Assembly (NCBI RefSeq): GCF_003987355.1
Contig: NZ_PIPR01000003.1
Coordinates: 124,001 to 188,000, forward strand
DNA length: 64,000 nt
Reading direction: 5' to 3'
Origin: Pseudidiomarina aestuarii
GTDB taxonomy: Bacteria > Pseudomonadota > Gammaproteobacteria > Enterobacterales > Alteromonadaceae
Below the pieces are notes generated by a model. It did not search any database, was not told the DNA's origin, and was given only the letters and a program-made list of their open reading frames with translations. Shown here piece by piece: positions 26,965-36,860 of this stretch (within the stretch, counting starts at the first letter, position 1; every line of letters begins with the position of its first letter). The translations under genes and the position numbers were made by a program.

Positions 26965-28209
26965 ATGAACCTACCCACATCATCACGTTTACGGGCGCTC
27001 GGTCCCGGAATTATTCTCGCCGCAGCGGCAGTCGGCGCTTCGCATTTGGTCGCATCCACTCAAGCTGGAGCTTTATTTGGCTGGGAATTGTGGTGGGTAA
27101 TCCTAGCGGTGAATGTGCTGAAGTACCCATTCTTCCGCTTTGGTGTGACCTACACGCTACAAAATAACGAAAGCCTGATTTCTGGTTATTACCGCAAAGG
27201 GCGTTGGTACTTGCAGCTCTTCACTGTGCTCAACGTAGTAGCCGCAGTGGTGAATACCGCAGGCGTATTGCTCCTCACAGCGAGTTTGTTGCAATGGTTT
27301 ACGCCACAGCTGTCGGTTACTTTGCTGTGCTGGATTCTGCTACTCGCATGCTTGTTTATCTTACTGGCAGGGCAGTATCGAACCTTAGATCGGTTATCCA
27401 AGTGGATCATGTTTAGCCTGACGGTCGCAACCGTCGCTGCGGTCATTATCGCTGCGCAACAACCAGCAACTGTGTCTCCTGACTTTGTGCCGCCGTCACC
27501 ATGGAAACTCTCTGCGCTGGCGTTTTTGGTCGCCATGATGGGCTGGATGCCAGTACCCATTGAGCTCTCCGCCATTAACTCGTTATGGCTGCGCAGTAAG
27601 CAGCAACTTACTCAAGTGACCCTACGTGATGGCCTGTTTGACTTTAACTTAGGCTATTGGGTCACCGCAGCACTGGCATTGCTGTTCTTGGCGCTCGGCG
27701 CCATGGTGCAATTTGGCAGTGAGCAACCGATTGCACTGGCAAGCGGTCAATTCGCTACACAATTTGTCGCAATGTATGCCGCGACCATAGGTTCGTGGTC
27801 TGAATACCTAGTGGGTGGTGTCGCGTTTCTGTGCATGTTTGGCACCACACTGGCCGTGCTTGACGGTTATGCGCGCACCCTCCGAGAAAGCTTTAGAATT
27901 TTACGTCGCCGTACCAAAACCGCAGAGGGCAAGCCGCGTCTGAATAGCTCATTACGCTACTGGATTATTGGCCAAGGCCTAGCGGGGATGGCGGTGATTT
28001 TGTTCTTCCGCAGCGCTCTGGGACCTATGCTGACCTTCGCCATGACCCTAGCGTTTCTCACCACTCCGTTCTTTGCTTGGCTCAACTATTCGCTGGCGCG
28101 GAAAAAACGGTTGGCGCCAGCCATGCGTCTTTATGCGTGGCTAGGTTTGTTCTATTTGGCCGGCTTTGCATTGGTTTATGCGGTTTGGCTGCTGTTAACG
28201 ATGAAATAA
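26965..28209 (+). CDS. NRAMP-family transporter with atypical substrate motif
   Basis: A 414-aa inner-membrane protein with about eleven hydrophobic segments and an NRAMP-like N-terminus: LGPGIILAAAAVGASHLVASTQAGALFGW. Canonical NRAMPs have Asp-Pro-Gly-Asn in this first helix and Met-Pro-His in the sixth to bind Mn2+ or Fe2+. Here the first motif is Gly-Ala-Ser-His and the sixth-helix region reads GWMPVPIELSA. The metal ligands are therefore not conserved, and the substrate may differ. It is divergent from the gapdh-arsJ pair, which suggests but does not prove shared control. Confidence 0.8.
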   Translation: MNLPTSSRLRALGPGIILAAAAVGASHLVASTQAGALFGWELWWVILAVNVLKYPFFRFGVTYTLQNNESLISGYYRKGRWYLQLFTVLNVVAAVVNTAGVLLLTASLLQWFTPQLSVTLLCWILLLACLFILLAGQYRTLDRLSKWIMFSLTVATVAAVIIAAQQPATVSPDFVPPSPWKLSALAFLVAMMGWMPVPIELSAINSLWLRSKQQLTQVTLRDGLFDFNLGYWVTAALALLFLALGAMVQFGSEQPIALASGQFATQFVAMYAATIGSWSEYLVGGVAFLCMFGTTLAVLDGYARTLRESFRILRRRTKTAEGKPRLNSSLRYWIIGQGLAGMAVILFFRSALGPMLTFAMTLAFLTTPFFAWLNYSLARKKRLAPAMRLYAWLGLFYLAGFALVYAVWLLLTMK

Positions 28210-28289
28210 GCCGATTGGTCGCAGCGCACTTGAGGTTTGCTACCGAATCCCCTTAAATGGAGTGAATCACTTCAATTAGGGTATTGGCT

Positions 28290-29837
28290 ATGAAATTACT
28301 CTCTGTAAACGTGCTCTCTGCACTCATGCTAGCTGGCGCGCTCATTGCACAGCCTGCGTACGCGGATGACCACGGCAAAATGCCATCAGCGAAGCTCGCC
28401 GCTGATGAAACTGTTACCACCGAACATCGTGTCACCATTAAAGGTGAGCGAGTTGAATACACCGCCACTGCAGGTACTCAGCCTGTATTCAACGAAAGTG
28501 GTGATGCCATTGCTGCATTGCACTACACCTACTATCAACGTGAAGGCGTGAAAGACCGCGCGAATCGTCCACTATTGATTTCATTCAACGGTGGCCCCGG
28601 TTCTGCATCAGTCTGGATGCACATTGCCTACACCGGACCCAAGTCATTGCGCGTTGATGATGAAGGTTTCCCTATCATGCCTTACGGCGTGAAAGATAAC
28701 CCACACTCCGTGCTGGATGTTGCGGACATCGTTTTTGTAAACCCAGTCAACACGGGTTACTCACGCGTGTTGCCGAATAGCAAAGGCGAAATGCCGTCGC
28801 GCGAAGAGCAACAGAAAATGTTCTTCGGCGTGAATGCGGATGTGAAGTACTTGGCGGACTGGATCAATACTTTCGTAACGCGCAACGAGCGCTGGCGTTC
28901 GCCGAAGTATCTGATTGGTGAAAGCTACGGTACGACCCGTGTGTCTGGCTTGGCGTTAGAGCTCCAGAACCGTCAGTGGATGTACTTCAACGGTGTGATT
29001 TTAGTGTCACCTACCGATATCGGTATTGACCGTGACGGCCCAGTTAAAGCAGCAAACCGCTTGCCTTATTTTGCTGCCGCTGCTTGGTATCACAAGGCGC
29101 TGCCTGAAGACCTGCAAAGTTTAGATTTACTGGAGTTACTGCCGCAGGTTGAAGAATACACGCTGGACACTTATTTACCGGCGTTGGCGAAAGGCCATAT
29201 GCTGAGTGATGCTGAGAAGCGTGAAGTCGCCGAGCAGGTGGCACGCTATTCAGGTCTGGATGCTGATGTGATTATGCAAACCAACCTCGACGTGGAGACT
29301 CGTTTCTTCTGGAAAGAGTTGTTGCGTGACCGCGGTCAAACGATTGGTCGTTTGGATTCGCGTTATTTAGGTATTGACCGCTCTGACGTGGGCGACTCAC
29401 CGGATTACAACGCTGAGCTAACCTCATGGTTGCACTCGTTTACGCCAGCGATTAACTATTACATGCGTGAAGTCCTGAACTATAAAACCGATGTGAAATA
29501 CAACATGTTTGGTTCAGTGCATCCTTGGGATCGCAGTAATGATCGTACCGGCCACCAGTTGGGTGAAGCGATGCGCGCGAACCCATATCTGCATGTACTG
29601 ACCCAGTCAGGTTACTTTGACGGTGCCACCAACTATTTTGATGCCAAGTTTAATCACTGGCACATTGATCCGAGCGGCAAAATGCGTGATCGGTTTAGTT
29701 TTAAAGGCTATCGCAGCGGGCACATGATGTACCTGCGTGCGGAAGACCTGCGTCAGTCGAATGATGATTTACGTGAGTTTATTCTGAATACCTTGCCTAA
29801 AGCGGGCGAACCCGCTAAATATGAAGGGCAACAGTAA
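28290..29837 (+). CDS. Secreted S10 family serine carboxypeptidase
   Basis: A 515-aa exported peptidase. Starting at ATG 28290 the first 22 residues form a signal peptide (VLSALMLAGALIAQPAYA). The S10 oxyanion-hole motif FNGGPGSASVWMH is near residue 97, the nucleophile serine is in LIGESYGTTR near 212, and C-terminal TQSGYFDGATNYFDA and GYRSGHMMYL carry the expected Asp and His of the triad. S10 enzymes remove C-terminal residues from peptides, fitting a protein-degrading marine lifestyle. A TTG six bases upstream is in frame but less likely. Confidence 0.92.
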   Translation: MKLLSVNVLSALMLAGALIAQPAYADDHGKMPSAKLAADETVTTEHRVTIKGERVEYTATAGTQPVFNESGDAIAALHYTYYQREGVKDRANRPLLISFNGGPGSASVWMHIAYTGPKSLRVDDEGFPIMPYGVKDNPHSVLDVADIVFVNPVNTGYSRVLPNSKGEMPSREEQQKMFFGVNADVKYLADWINTFVTRNERWRSPKYLIGESYGTTRVSGLALELQNRQWMYFNGVILVSPTDIGIDRDGPVKAANRLPYFAAAAWYHKALPEDLQSLDLLELLPQVEEYTLDTYLPALAKGHMLSDAEKREVAEQVARYSGLDADVIMQTNLDVETRFFWKELLRDRGQTIGRLDSRYLGIDRSDVGDSPDYNAELTSWLHSFTPAINYYMREVLNYKTDVKYNMFGSVHPWDRSNDRTGHQLGEAMRANPYLHVLTQSGYFDGATNYFDAKFNHWHIDPSGKMRDRFSFKGYRSGHMMYLRAEDLRQSNDDLREFILNTLPKAGEPAKYEGQQ

Positions 29838-29876
29838 TCTATTCAGACTAACCACAAGAGTAACAAGGAGCCCATC

Positions 29877-30038
29877 ATGGCTGATTTTTTAAGGATTATT
29901 ATCGCTATTTTATTACCGCCCGTAGGTGTGTTTTTGCAGGTCGGTATTGGTGGGCACTTTTGGTTGAATATTCTCTTAACAATCTGCGGTTACATTCCCG
30001 GTATTGTTCACGCTGTTTGGGTAATCGCTAAAAAATAA
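29877..30038 (+). CDS. YqaE/Pmp3 family small membrane protein
   Basis: A 53-aa peptide, begins MADFLRIIIAILLPPVGVF and ends VHAVWVIAKK. It has two membrane segments and the family pattern of a PP-x-GVFLQVG loop followed by FWLNILLTICGYIPGIVHA. Pmp3-type proteolipids affect membrane potential and salt or cold tolerance. AACAAGGAGCCC before ATG 29877 is a strong ribosome-binding site. It lies 39 nt after the S10 peptidase gene and 15 nt before the propeller amidohydrolase, probably in one transcript. Confidence 0.88.
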   Translation: MADFLRIIIAILLPPVGVFLQVGIGGHFWLNILLTICGYIPGIVHAVWVIAKK

Positions 30039-30053
30039 CAACAAGGTTCAAGT

Positions 30054-33000
30054 ATGAAACTTTCCACGCTGGCACTCTGTGTCGGCGTAGCTTTGTCTAC
30101 GTCGGTACCACTTCATCTCAATGCGCAAGAAAAAGAAGACGCTCCCAAGTGGGATGTAAACAACCCGCAAGGCGAATTCAAAGATATCCAGATTAACGTC
30201 AACGAAGGCACCTGGATGAACGTCGATATGAGTCCCGACGGGAAATATATCGCGTTCGATTTGCTTGGCGACATTTATCGCATTCCAGCCAAGGGCGGCG
30301 ATGCGGAGTTGTTAGTCGGTGGTATCGCGTGGAATATGCAGCCGGTGTATTCGCCGAATGGCAAGTACATCGCCTACACGTCAGATGCCGATGGCGGCGA
30401 CAATATTTGGATCATGGACGCCGATGGTAGCAATCAGCGCCAAGTCACCAAAGAAACGTTCCGCCTACTCAATAGCCCTGCGTGGAGCCCTGATAGTGAG
30501 TACTTAGTTGCGCGCAAACATTTCACCGCTCAGCGTTCATTAGGTGCGGGTGAGGTGTGGATGTATCACCGCAATGGCGGCAGCGGCGTGATGCTGACTG
30601 AGCGCCCGAATGATCAAAAAGATTTGGGTGAGCCAGCGTTCTCACCAGACGGTAAGTACATCTACTTCTCGCAAGATGACACGCCTGGGAAAACGTTCCA
30701 CTACAGCAAAGATTCACTCGAAGGTATTTATGTCATCAAGCGCTTTGAGCGCGAAACCGGTGACATTGATGTGATTTTAGGTGGCACTGGTGGTGCCATT
30801 CGTCCAACGCCATCACCCGATGGTAAATACTTGGCGTATATCAAACGCGAAGATTTCGACAGCGTCTTGTATTTGTATGACCTCGAATCAGGCGAAGAAA
30901 CGCGTTTGTACACCGAGCTTGATCGCGATATGCAGGAAACCTGGGCGATTCATGGTGTGTATCCAACTATGGATTGGACGCCAGATGGCAAGCACATGAT
31001 TTTCTGGGCCGGCGGTAAAATCATGAAGCTCAATGTGGCTGAGAAGTCAGCGAGCATCATTCCATTTAGCGTTGAAACGACCAAAAAAGTGCAAGAGGCA
31101 CTGCGTTTTGAAACCAATTTGGACCAAGACAATTTCAAAGTAAAAATGCTGCGCATGGTGCAAGTGGCACCAAATGGCAAGCAAGTGACTTATGAAGCGC
31201 TGGGTCATTTGTATCAGCGCGGATTGCCTAGTGGTGAGCCAGAGCGTTTGACCGATCGTGACGGTGCTTGGGAGCTCTACCCGACATACTCTCGTGACGG
31301 TAAAAAATTGGCTTATGTGACTTGGGATGACCAAAAGCAAGGGCAGATTATTGTTCGTGACGTAGCGACGGGTCGTGAGCAAGTGCTCGATACGGGCATG
31401 GGTAAATTTGTAGAGCCAGTATTCGCGCCAGATGGTAAGAGCTTGGTCTATCGAAAAATTCGTGGTGGTTATATCACGCCAGATACTTATGGATTGAATC
31501 CGGGCGTCTACCACATCAGTCTCGACGGCGGTGCAGAGCCGCGTTTGTTGAGCGAAAGCGGTTCACAACCGCAGTTTGGAGATCGCAGCGACCGAGTGTT
31601 CCTGCTTGCGTATGACGATGGCCCTGCGCTGAAGTCGGTTGATATTCAAACTAAAGAGCAGCGTACGCTCTATAAATCAGAGCATGCGACCGAGTTCCGT
31701 GTATCGCCAGATGGCAAACACCTGGCTTTTGCCGAGCGCTTCAAAGTATTCGTTACGCCATTTGTTGAGCGCGGCGCACCGATTTCCATTAGTCCGAATG
31801 ACCGCCAATTCCCTGTGCAGCAATTGTCGGTGCGTGCTGGTGAGAATATCTCCTGGACTGCCGATGGTCAGAACTTGTATTGGTCGCTGGGTCCAGAGCT
31901 GTATCAAGCGTCAGTTGCCGGATTATTCGCGATTCCAGCTGCCGAGTCTGAATTTGCCAAAATTGAAAACGGCTTAGATATTAGCTTCGAGGCGCCGTCA
32001 GCTATCCATGATGAGACCGTCGCCTTTGTCGGTGGTCAAGTGATTACCATGAATGGTGAGCAGGTCATTGAGTCTGGCGCTGTGGTTCTTCGTGGCAACA
32101 AGATTGTTGCTGTGGGTACAGTCGATGAAGTGGACGTACCGGCGGGTGCCACTGTGATTGATACCACCGGTAAAACCGTGATGCCTGGCTTATTTGACGG
32201 CCATGCGCACGGCCCACAAGGCGACAACGAAATCATTCCAGAGCAGAACTGGAAGTCGTACGCATCCATGGCCTTTGGTGTCACGTCTATTCACGATCCA
32301 TCCAATGACACCACGCAAATCTTCGCTGCGAGTGAACTGCAAAAAGCAGGTTTGATTGCTGCACCGCGAACGTTCTCGACCGGTACCATTCTGTATGGCG
32401 CCAATGGCCCAGGTTACACCGCGCATGTGGATGACCTTGATGATGCGAAATTCCATTTGGAGCGGTTGCAAAAAGTCGGTGCCTTCTCAGTGAAGAGCTA
32501 CAACCAGCCGCGCCGTAACCAGCGTCAGCAAATTATTCAAGCCGGACGGGAACTTGGCATGATGGTCGTGCCTGAAGGCGGCTCATTATTGCAGCATAAC
32601 TTGAGCATGGTTGCAGATGGTCACACAACGGTCGAACACTCCATTCCGGTGGCGGAAATCTACAACGATATCGAACAGTTCTGGGAACAGACGGATGTTG
32701 CTTACACGCCAACGTTAGGCGTTGCCTATGGCGGTATCTGGGGCGAGAACTATTGGTACGCTGAAACCGACGTGTGGCAGCATCCAAAACTCGCGAAGTT
32801 CGTACCACAAGAGGCCGTTGTCGGGCAGGCAATGCGCCGTGAAAAAGCGCCGCACAATCATTACAACCATATCAACAATGCCAGCGTCGCTGATCGGTTG
32901 GGTGATGCCGGCGTCACCGTGGTCTCAGGCTCGCATGGTCAGCGTGAAGGCTTAGCGCAGCATTGGGAGATCTGGATGATGGCGCAAGGTGGGATGACGC

Positions 33001-33251
33001 CGCTAGAAGCTCTAGCAACCAGCACCATTAATCCAGCGCGTGAGTTTGGTATGGATAAATATATTGGCTCCATTGAGACCGGCAAGCTGGCGGATATTAT
33101 CGTGATTGACGGTGACCCGTTAGCCGATATTCGCGTGACCGATCGTGTGACCCATACTATGGTGAACGGGCGCTTGTTCGATGCCAATACCATGAACCAA
33201 CTGGTGCCAAGTGCGCCACAGCGTGCGCCTTTTTTCTGGGAAAAGAACTAG
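30054..33251 (+). CDS. Exported TolB-like beta-propeller plus amidohydrolase fusion
   Basis: A 1065-aa periplasmic or secreted protein. Residues 1-24 are a signal peptide (ending LHLNAQEK). About residues 45-620 form one or two beta-propellers with repeated SPDGKYIAF-like units (DMSPDGKYIAFD, YSPNGKYIAYTSD, PAFSPDGKYIYFSQD and others), as in TolB and peptidase propellers. The C-terminal 400 residues are a metal-dependent amidohydrolase: VMPGLFDGHAHGP with the HxH, MVVPEGG, HTTVEHSIP and GKLADIIVIDGDPLADI. Such fusions are known in marine bacteria but their substrates are not. It follows the Pmp3 gene closely and ends at a strong hairpin terminator. Confidence 0.88.
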   Translation: MKLSTLALCVGVALSTSVPLHLNAQEKEDAPKWDVNNPQGEFKDIQINVNEGTWMNVDMSPDGKYIAFDLLGDIYRIPAKGGDAELLVGGIAWNMQPVYSPNGKYIAYTSDADGGDNIWIMDADGSNQRQVTKETFRLLNSPAWSPDSEYLVARKHFTAQRSLGAGEVWMYHRNGGSGVMLTERPNDQKDLGEPAFSPDGKYIYFSQDDTPGKTFHYSKDSLEGIYVIKRFERETGDIDVILGGTGGAIRPTPSPDGKYLAYIKREDFDSVLYLYDLESGEETRLYTELDRDMQETWAIHGVYPTMDWTPDGKHMIFWAGGKIMKLNVAEKSASIIPFSVETTKKVQEALRFETNLDQDNFKVKMLRMVQVAPNGKQVTYEALGHLYQRGLPSGEPERLTDRDGAWELYPTYSRDGKKLAYVTWDDQKQGQIIVRDVATGREQVLDTGMGKFVEPVFAPDGKSLVYRKIRGGYITPDTYGLNPGVYHISLDGGAEPRLLSESGSQPQFGDRSDRVFLLAYDDGPALKSVDIQTKEQRTLYKSEHATEFRVSPDGKHLAFAERFKVFVTPFVERGAPISISPNDRQFPVQQLSVRAGENISWTADGQNLYWSLGPELYQASVAGLFAIPAAESEFAKIENGLDISFEAPSAIHDETVAFVGGQVITMNGEQVIESGAVVLRGNKIVAVGTVDEVDVPAGATVIDTTGKTVMPGLFDGHAHGPQGDNEIIPEQNWKSYASMAFGVTSIHDPSNDTTQIFAASELQKAGLIAAPRTFSTGTILYGANGPGYTAHVDDLDDAKFHLERLQKVGAFSVKSYNQPRRNQRQQIIQAGRELGMMVVPEGGSLLQHNLSMVADGHTTVEHSIPVAEIYNDIEQFWEQTDVAYTPTLGVAYGGIWGENYWYAETDVWQHPKLAKFVPQEAVVGQAMRREKAPHNHYNHINNASVADRLGDAGVTVVSGSHGQREGLAQHWEIWMMAQGGMTPLEALATSTINPAREFGMDKYIGSIETGKLADIIVIDGDPLADIRVTDRVTHTMVNGRLFDANTMNQLVPSAPQRAPFFWEKN

Positions 33252-33305
33252 TTTCCGACTAAGGTCGCAGGCAACTTCACTGTACTTTTCAGTGAAGCAA
33301 ATTAT

Positions 33306-33340
33306 AATCCCGCTATATTCTTATAGCGGGATTTATTTTT
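33306..33340 (+). terminator. Rho-independent terminator after the propeller amidohydrolase
   Basis: AATCCCGCTATA (33306-33317) pairs perfectly with TATAGCGGGATT (33322-33333) around a 4-nt loop and is followed by TATTTTTTCT. It stops only a few bases before the LysR ATG at 33344, so the T-run occupies the place where a ribosome-binding site would be expected. The LysR gene then needs a promoter within or before the hairpin. Confidence 0.85.
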
Positions 33341-33343
33341 TCT

Positions 33344-34285
33344 ATGAATAACATCAAAGACATCGACCTCAATTTACTGGTCTATTTGGATGTGTTGCTG
33401 CGTGAACGCAATGTCACCAAAGCCGCGGCACAACTGAATATTACTCAGCCCGCTATGAGTAATGGACTGAAACGTCTGCGCACCTTATTGAATGATCCGA
33501 TTTTGGTGCGTACCAGTGAAGGCATGCTGCCAACCGAGCGAGCACTGGCGATGCAAGATGCGGTCCGAGGTATTTTGTATTCAGTAGAAGAGATGGTGCA
33601 GCCTGCGCGGGAGTTTATTCCGGCAACGACCGATCGTGTCTTTCGAATTATGGCATCCGACTATGCCGCATCAACGTTAGTACCGCCGTTGCTGGAAAAG
33701 TTGAAGCAACAGGCACCTGCAGTAACGCTCGATATTATGACACCCAGCGATATCAGCTTTCATGACGTTGAGAACGGCAAGGTAGATTTAGCCATCAACC
33801 GTTTTGAGAAATTGCCGCAGTCATTCCATCAAAAGGCGCTGTGGGAAGATGATTTCTCTTGCTTGATTCAGCGCGACCACCCCTTGCTCAAAGACTACTC
33901 GTTGGAGAATTATCTGCGCTACGAACACGTCTGGGTGAGTAAAACCGGCTTTGGTGTCGGCGTGGGGATGGATCCGCATGACGTGCAGAAACTCGGCTGG
34001 GTTGATGAAGCCTTAGGTGAGCTCGGTCACAAACGCGACATCCGTGTATTTACTCGGAACTACCATGTCGCCATGCACTTGGCTCGGCAGGGCTTGATCG
34101 CAACGCTGCCCACGCGTGCGGCGAAGCTCTATCAAGATGATCCGGAGCTGGTGATGAAAAAGCCACCGTTTGCGATTCCAGATTTGGATTTACAGATGAT
34201 TTGGAGCCCGCTATTGCAGCACGATGCTGGACATCGTTGGTTCCGTCAATTGATTGCCGATACCGCAGATTTCGGCGCCTCCTAG
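33344..34285 (+). CDS. LysR-family transcriptional regulator
   Basis: A 313-aa regulator. The N-terminal helix-turn-helix is DLNLLVYLDVLLRERNVTKAA and QLNITQPAMSNGLKRLRTLL, the NodD/LeuO-like layout. The effector domain follows (FRIMASDYAASTLVPPLLEKL near 105). No Shine-Dalgarno is visible because a terminator T-run abuts the ATG at 33344. It could regulate the peptidase/amidohydrolase genes upstream or the ABC exporter that converges on it; the sequence does not say which. Confidence 0.85.
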   Translation: MNNIKDIDLNLLVYLDVLLRERNVTKAAAQLNITQPAMSNGLKRLRTLLNDPILVRTSEGMLPTERALAMQDAVRGILYSVEEMVQPAREFIPATTDRVFRIMASDYAASTLVPPLLEKLKQQAPAVTLDIMTPSDISFHDVENGKVDLAINRFEKLPQSFHQKALWEDDFSCLIQRDHPLLKDYSLENYLRYEHVWVSKTGFGVGVGMDPHDVQKLGWVDEALGELGHKRDIRVFTRNYHVAMHLARQGLIATLPTRAAKLYQDDPELVMKKPPFAIPDLDLQMIWSPLLQHDAGHRWFRQLIADTADFGAS

Positions 34286-34306
34286 CGGAGACGCCGATAG
34301 CAAGTT

Positions 34307-35524
34307 TTACGCAGTGCGTGTAGCGAGGGCAGGACTGATTTGTGAGGCTTTGCGCGCAGGTCCAAACACCGCAGCTTGTCCTACTAACCACAAAATCACC
34401 ATCGCCACCGGAATGTAGTACCAGCCAATCCGCGGCAGACTGAAGGCATCCACCAACCAGATATTTAAAGCGATACTGGAACCGACACCTAATAGCAATC
34501 CAACACTGGTGACGAGGAAGTTCTCGAGCATAAAGTGCTTCATAATATCGAAGCGACTCGCGCCCAATGCCCGTCGCGTGCCAATTTGCTTGCGCCGACG
34601 GTTCACACTGAAGGTCACCATACCAACAATACCCAAGGCGGTAATGATGGTCAGAATAATGACGATGATCCACAGAATAGTCTGCAGTGCAGAATAGCTG
34701 CGATAGCTGTCGTCCCGCGTCTCTTCCATGGTGCGGACGTTGCGAATCAGGCGGCCACGATCTTCCGCAACAAGCATTTCTTCGACTTCTTTCATCATCC
34801 GATCCCGTTGACCCGGCTCGGTACGAATGAAATAACGCGAAGAGCGAAACTCAGTACGTTGCGGCACTAACATCACTCGTTCGACACCGCTCCAGCCTAC
34901 CCACGGCGCTTGCAGTTGATCAATGACACCGGTAATGGTCATCGGCTCATCCCCACCAATATAAGTGGTTTTACCAATCACCTGCGCTGGCGTTAGATCA
35001 GGGAACAACTCCTTGGCCATCGCTTCAGTCACGATAATATTTTGCGGCCACCCCTGTTCATTGCGTTGCCGGTAGGTAATTTCCGTTGGACTGAAATTCT
35101 CACCGGCAATCAAGTTCACACCAAATGCGTCAATGCCATGGTCATCGACAAAGTAAACCGCAACACCAACCGAGGGCTTATCTTCACCGGTTTCGGTTTG
35201 TAAGCCCATCGACCAGCCGCCGCCACTGAGTGGAATTGCATTGATTTGGGTGACATCAACAATACCGGGTAGCGCACGGATATTGCGCAAGTCTTCTTCA
35301 ACGACGGCACGCTCATTGAAGTTTTCCGCATAGCCATTGCTGGACAGGTAAAACTGATTCGCTTCATCCAAGCCCGAGGGCCGTGCCATCATGCTGCTGC
35401 GGTTTTCAATCATATGGATCGCATTGACCATAATGGTCATGGTTAACGCGATTTGCAGTGCCAATAAAAATGCGCCGACTTTATTGCGCAATAAGGCACG
35501 AAAAATAGGACCTAATTCACTCAT
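34307..35524 (-). CDS. MacB/FtsX-type ABC transporter permease (second of two)
   Basis: A 405-aa permease with one N-terminal membrane helix (VGAFLLALQIALTMTIMV), a large periplasmic MacB-like core domain (about 45-270), then three C-terminal helices around the FtsX domain (TILWIIVIILTIITALGIVGMV; LGASRFDIMKHFMLENFL). The RRKQIGTRRALGAS segment is typical of the MacB family. It ends an operon of fusion protein, ATPase and two permeases on the minus strand, 10 nt after the first permease. Confidence 0.87.
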   Translation of the reverse strand: MSELGPIFRALLRNKVGAFLLALQIALTMTIMVNAIHMIENRSSMMARPSGLDEANQFYLSSNGYAENFNERAVVEEDLRNIRALPGIVDVTQINAIPLSGGGWSMGLQTETGEDKPSVGVAVYFVDDHGIDAFGVNLIAGENFSPTEITYRQRNEQGWPQNIIVTEAMAKELFPDLTPAQVIGKTTYIGGDEPMTITGVIDQLQAPWVGWSGVERVMLVPQRTEFRSSRYFIRTEPGQRDRMMKEVEEMLVAEDRGRLIRNVRTMEETRDDSYRSYSALQTILWIIVIILTIITALGIVGMVTFSVNRRRKQIGTRRALGASRFDIMKHFMLENFLVTSVGLLLGVGSSIALNIWLVDAFSLPRIGWYYIPVAMVILWLVGQAAVFGPARKASQISPALATRTA

Positions 35525-35534
35525 GTTCGTCTCC

Positions 35535-36848
35535 TTATTGCGACTTCAATTGACCAGCGGGGGCTACAGAGCAAGCTCGCCAAGTTGGGTAGAGTCCGGC
35601 CAGAATAGTACTGACAATCGCCAGGACAATAGCAAAGCCAACCATGGTGAGATCGAGTTCATTCAGACCCTCGGTCATATCACCGTACAAGCCACCTATC
35701 CCTTGTAGGCCAAACCATGCGAGTACCAGTCCTAATAAGCCACCGGCGATGCCAATCATGGCGCTCTCAACGGTGTACTGCAGGAACAGGTCACGGCGGC
35801 TCGCACCGACAGCACGACGCAGCGCAATCTCACCGCTACGACCTAAGAACTTGGCCAGTAATAAGGCAACAGTGTTCAGTAAGCAGACCACTAAAAACAT
35901 AATGGCCATGTACATCATCATAATGGCGTCTTCAGCAACGACTTCGCGGTACTCCATCCAATCCATGACGTCCATCAGCCGATTATTCAGAGGCCGTTCA
36001 AAGCGTCCCAGCTTTTTCTGCTCAGTCACATAGTTGTTGAGGAATGCCAAGTAATTATCCGCATCCTGAGGGTCTTCAAACTCGACCCAGAACTGACTGT
36101 TCACACACTCGGAGCGCAAGAACGCCGAGAATGTCTCTTCACCAACCGGTTTCCAGCAGTTGTTATTGCCATTCAATGGCAACTCTAAAGGTTCTTTTAA
36201 TGACCAAGGTACAAAGACTTCTTCGACTTCGTTAAAGGGCCCTGTCGAGACGTCATAGAATTTGGGCCGTGGTTGCCAATCATCAATAACACCGACCACT
36301 TGGAATGCGCGACCGCCCATAACGATGGTTTCGCCGACCGAATTTTCGCCGCCGAAGAGTTGATCATTGGTTGCTTTACTTAACACCACCACCAAATTTT
36401 GGCTGTTGTCATCATTAGCAGTCCAGCCGCGACCATAGATAAAGGGCACATCAAACATCGGGAAGAAGTCTGCCGAGGTCGCTCGACCTGACGCTATAAA
36501 CGGCTTTTGCTCTGCTTGGCTGGGTTCAATCACAAAGCTGGTGCCGCCCATAGCAGCCTGCCGAAATGCACGACCTTCTTGGAGTAAGTTGGTAGCATCG
36601 AGCCAAGTTACTTGGTCAGGCGGCTCATTGGGTTCGTTGTAAGGTTGATTCGGTGACCAGTTGTCGAGCTGAACGTGAAATAGGCGCTCGCTCTTTTGTG
36701 GAATAGGGTCTGATGACATCATGTAATTGACAGTGATGGTTGTCATCGCCGCGCCGATCCCGAGACCAATGGCGGCAATCATGAGTCCGGTCAGTAGTAT
36801 ATTCTTGCGTAAGCTCAGGAGCGCAAGTCTCACATAGTAACTAAACAT
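35535..36848 (-). CDS. MacB/FtsX-type ABC transporter permease (first of two)
   Basis: A 437-aa permease with the same plan as the next gene: an N-terminal helix (LTGLMIAAIGLGIGAAMTTI), a periplasmic core and three C-terminal helices (MMYMAIMFLVVCLLNTVALLLA; GEIALRRAVGASRRDLFLQY). Two different permeases imply a heterodimeric transporter. The core domain holds NNNCWKPVGEETFSAFLRSEC, with two cysteines that might pair. It lies 12 nt after the ATPase gene. Confidence 0.87.
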   Translation of the reverse strand: MFSYYVRLALLSLRKNILLTGLMIAAIGLGIGAAMTTITVNYMMSSDPIPQKSERLFHVQLDNWSPNQPYNEPNEPPDQVTWLDATNLLQEGRAFRQAAMGGTSFVIEPSQAEQKPFIASGRATSADFFPMFDVPFIYGRGWTANDDNSQNLVVVLSKATNDQLFGGENSVGETIVMGGRAFQVVGVIDDWQPRPKFYDVSTGPFNEVEEVFVPWSLKEPLELPLNGNNNCWKPVGEETFSAFLRSECVNSQFWVEFEDPQDADNYLAFLNNYVTEQKKLGRFERPLNNRLMDVMDWMEYREVVAEDAIMMMYMAIMFLVVCLLNTVALLLAKFLGRSGEIALRRAVGASRRDLFLQYTVESAMIGIAGGLLGLVLAWFGLQGIGGLYGDMTEGLNELDLTMVGFAIVLAIVSTILAGLYPTWRACSVAPAGQLKSQ

Positions 36849-36860
36849 GTGGCGCCTCGC

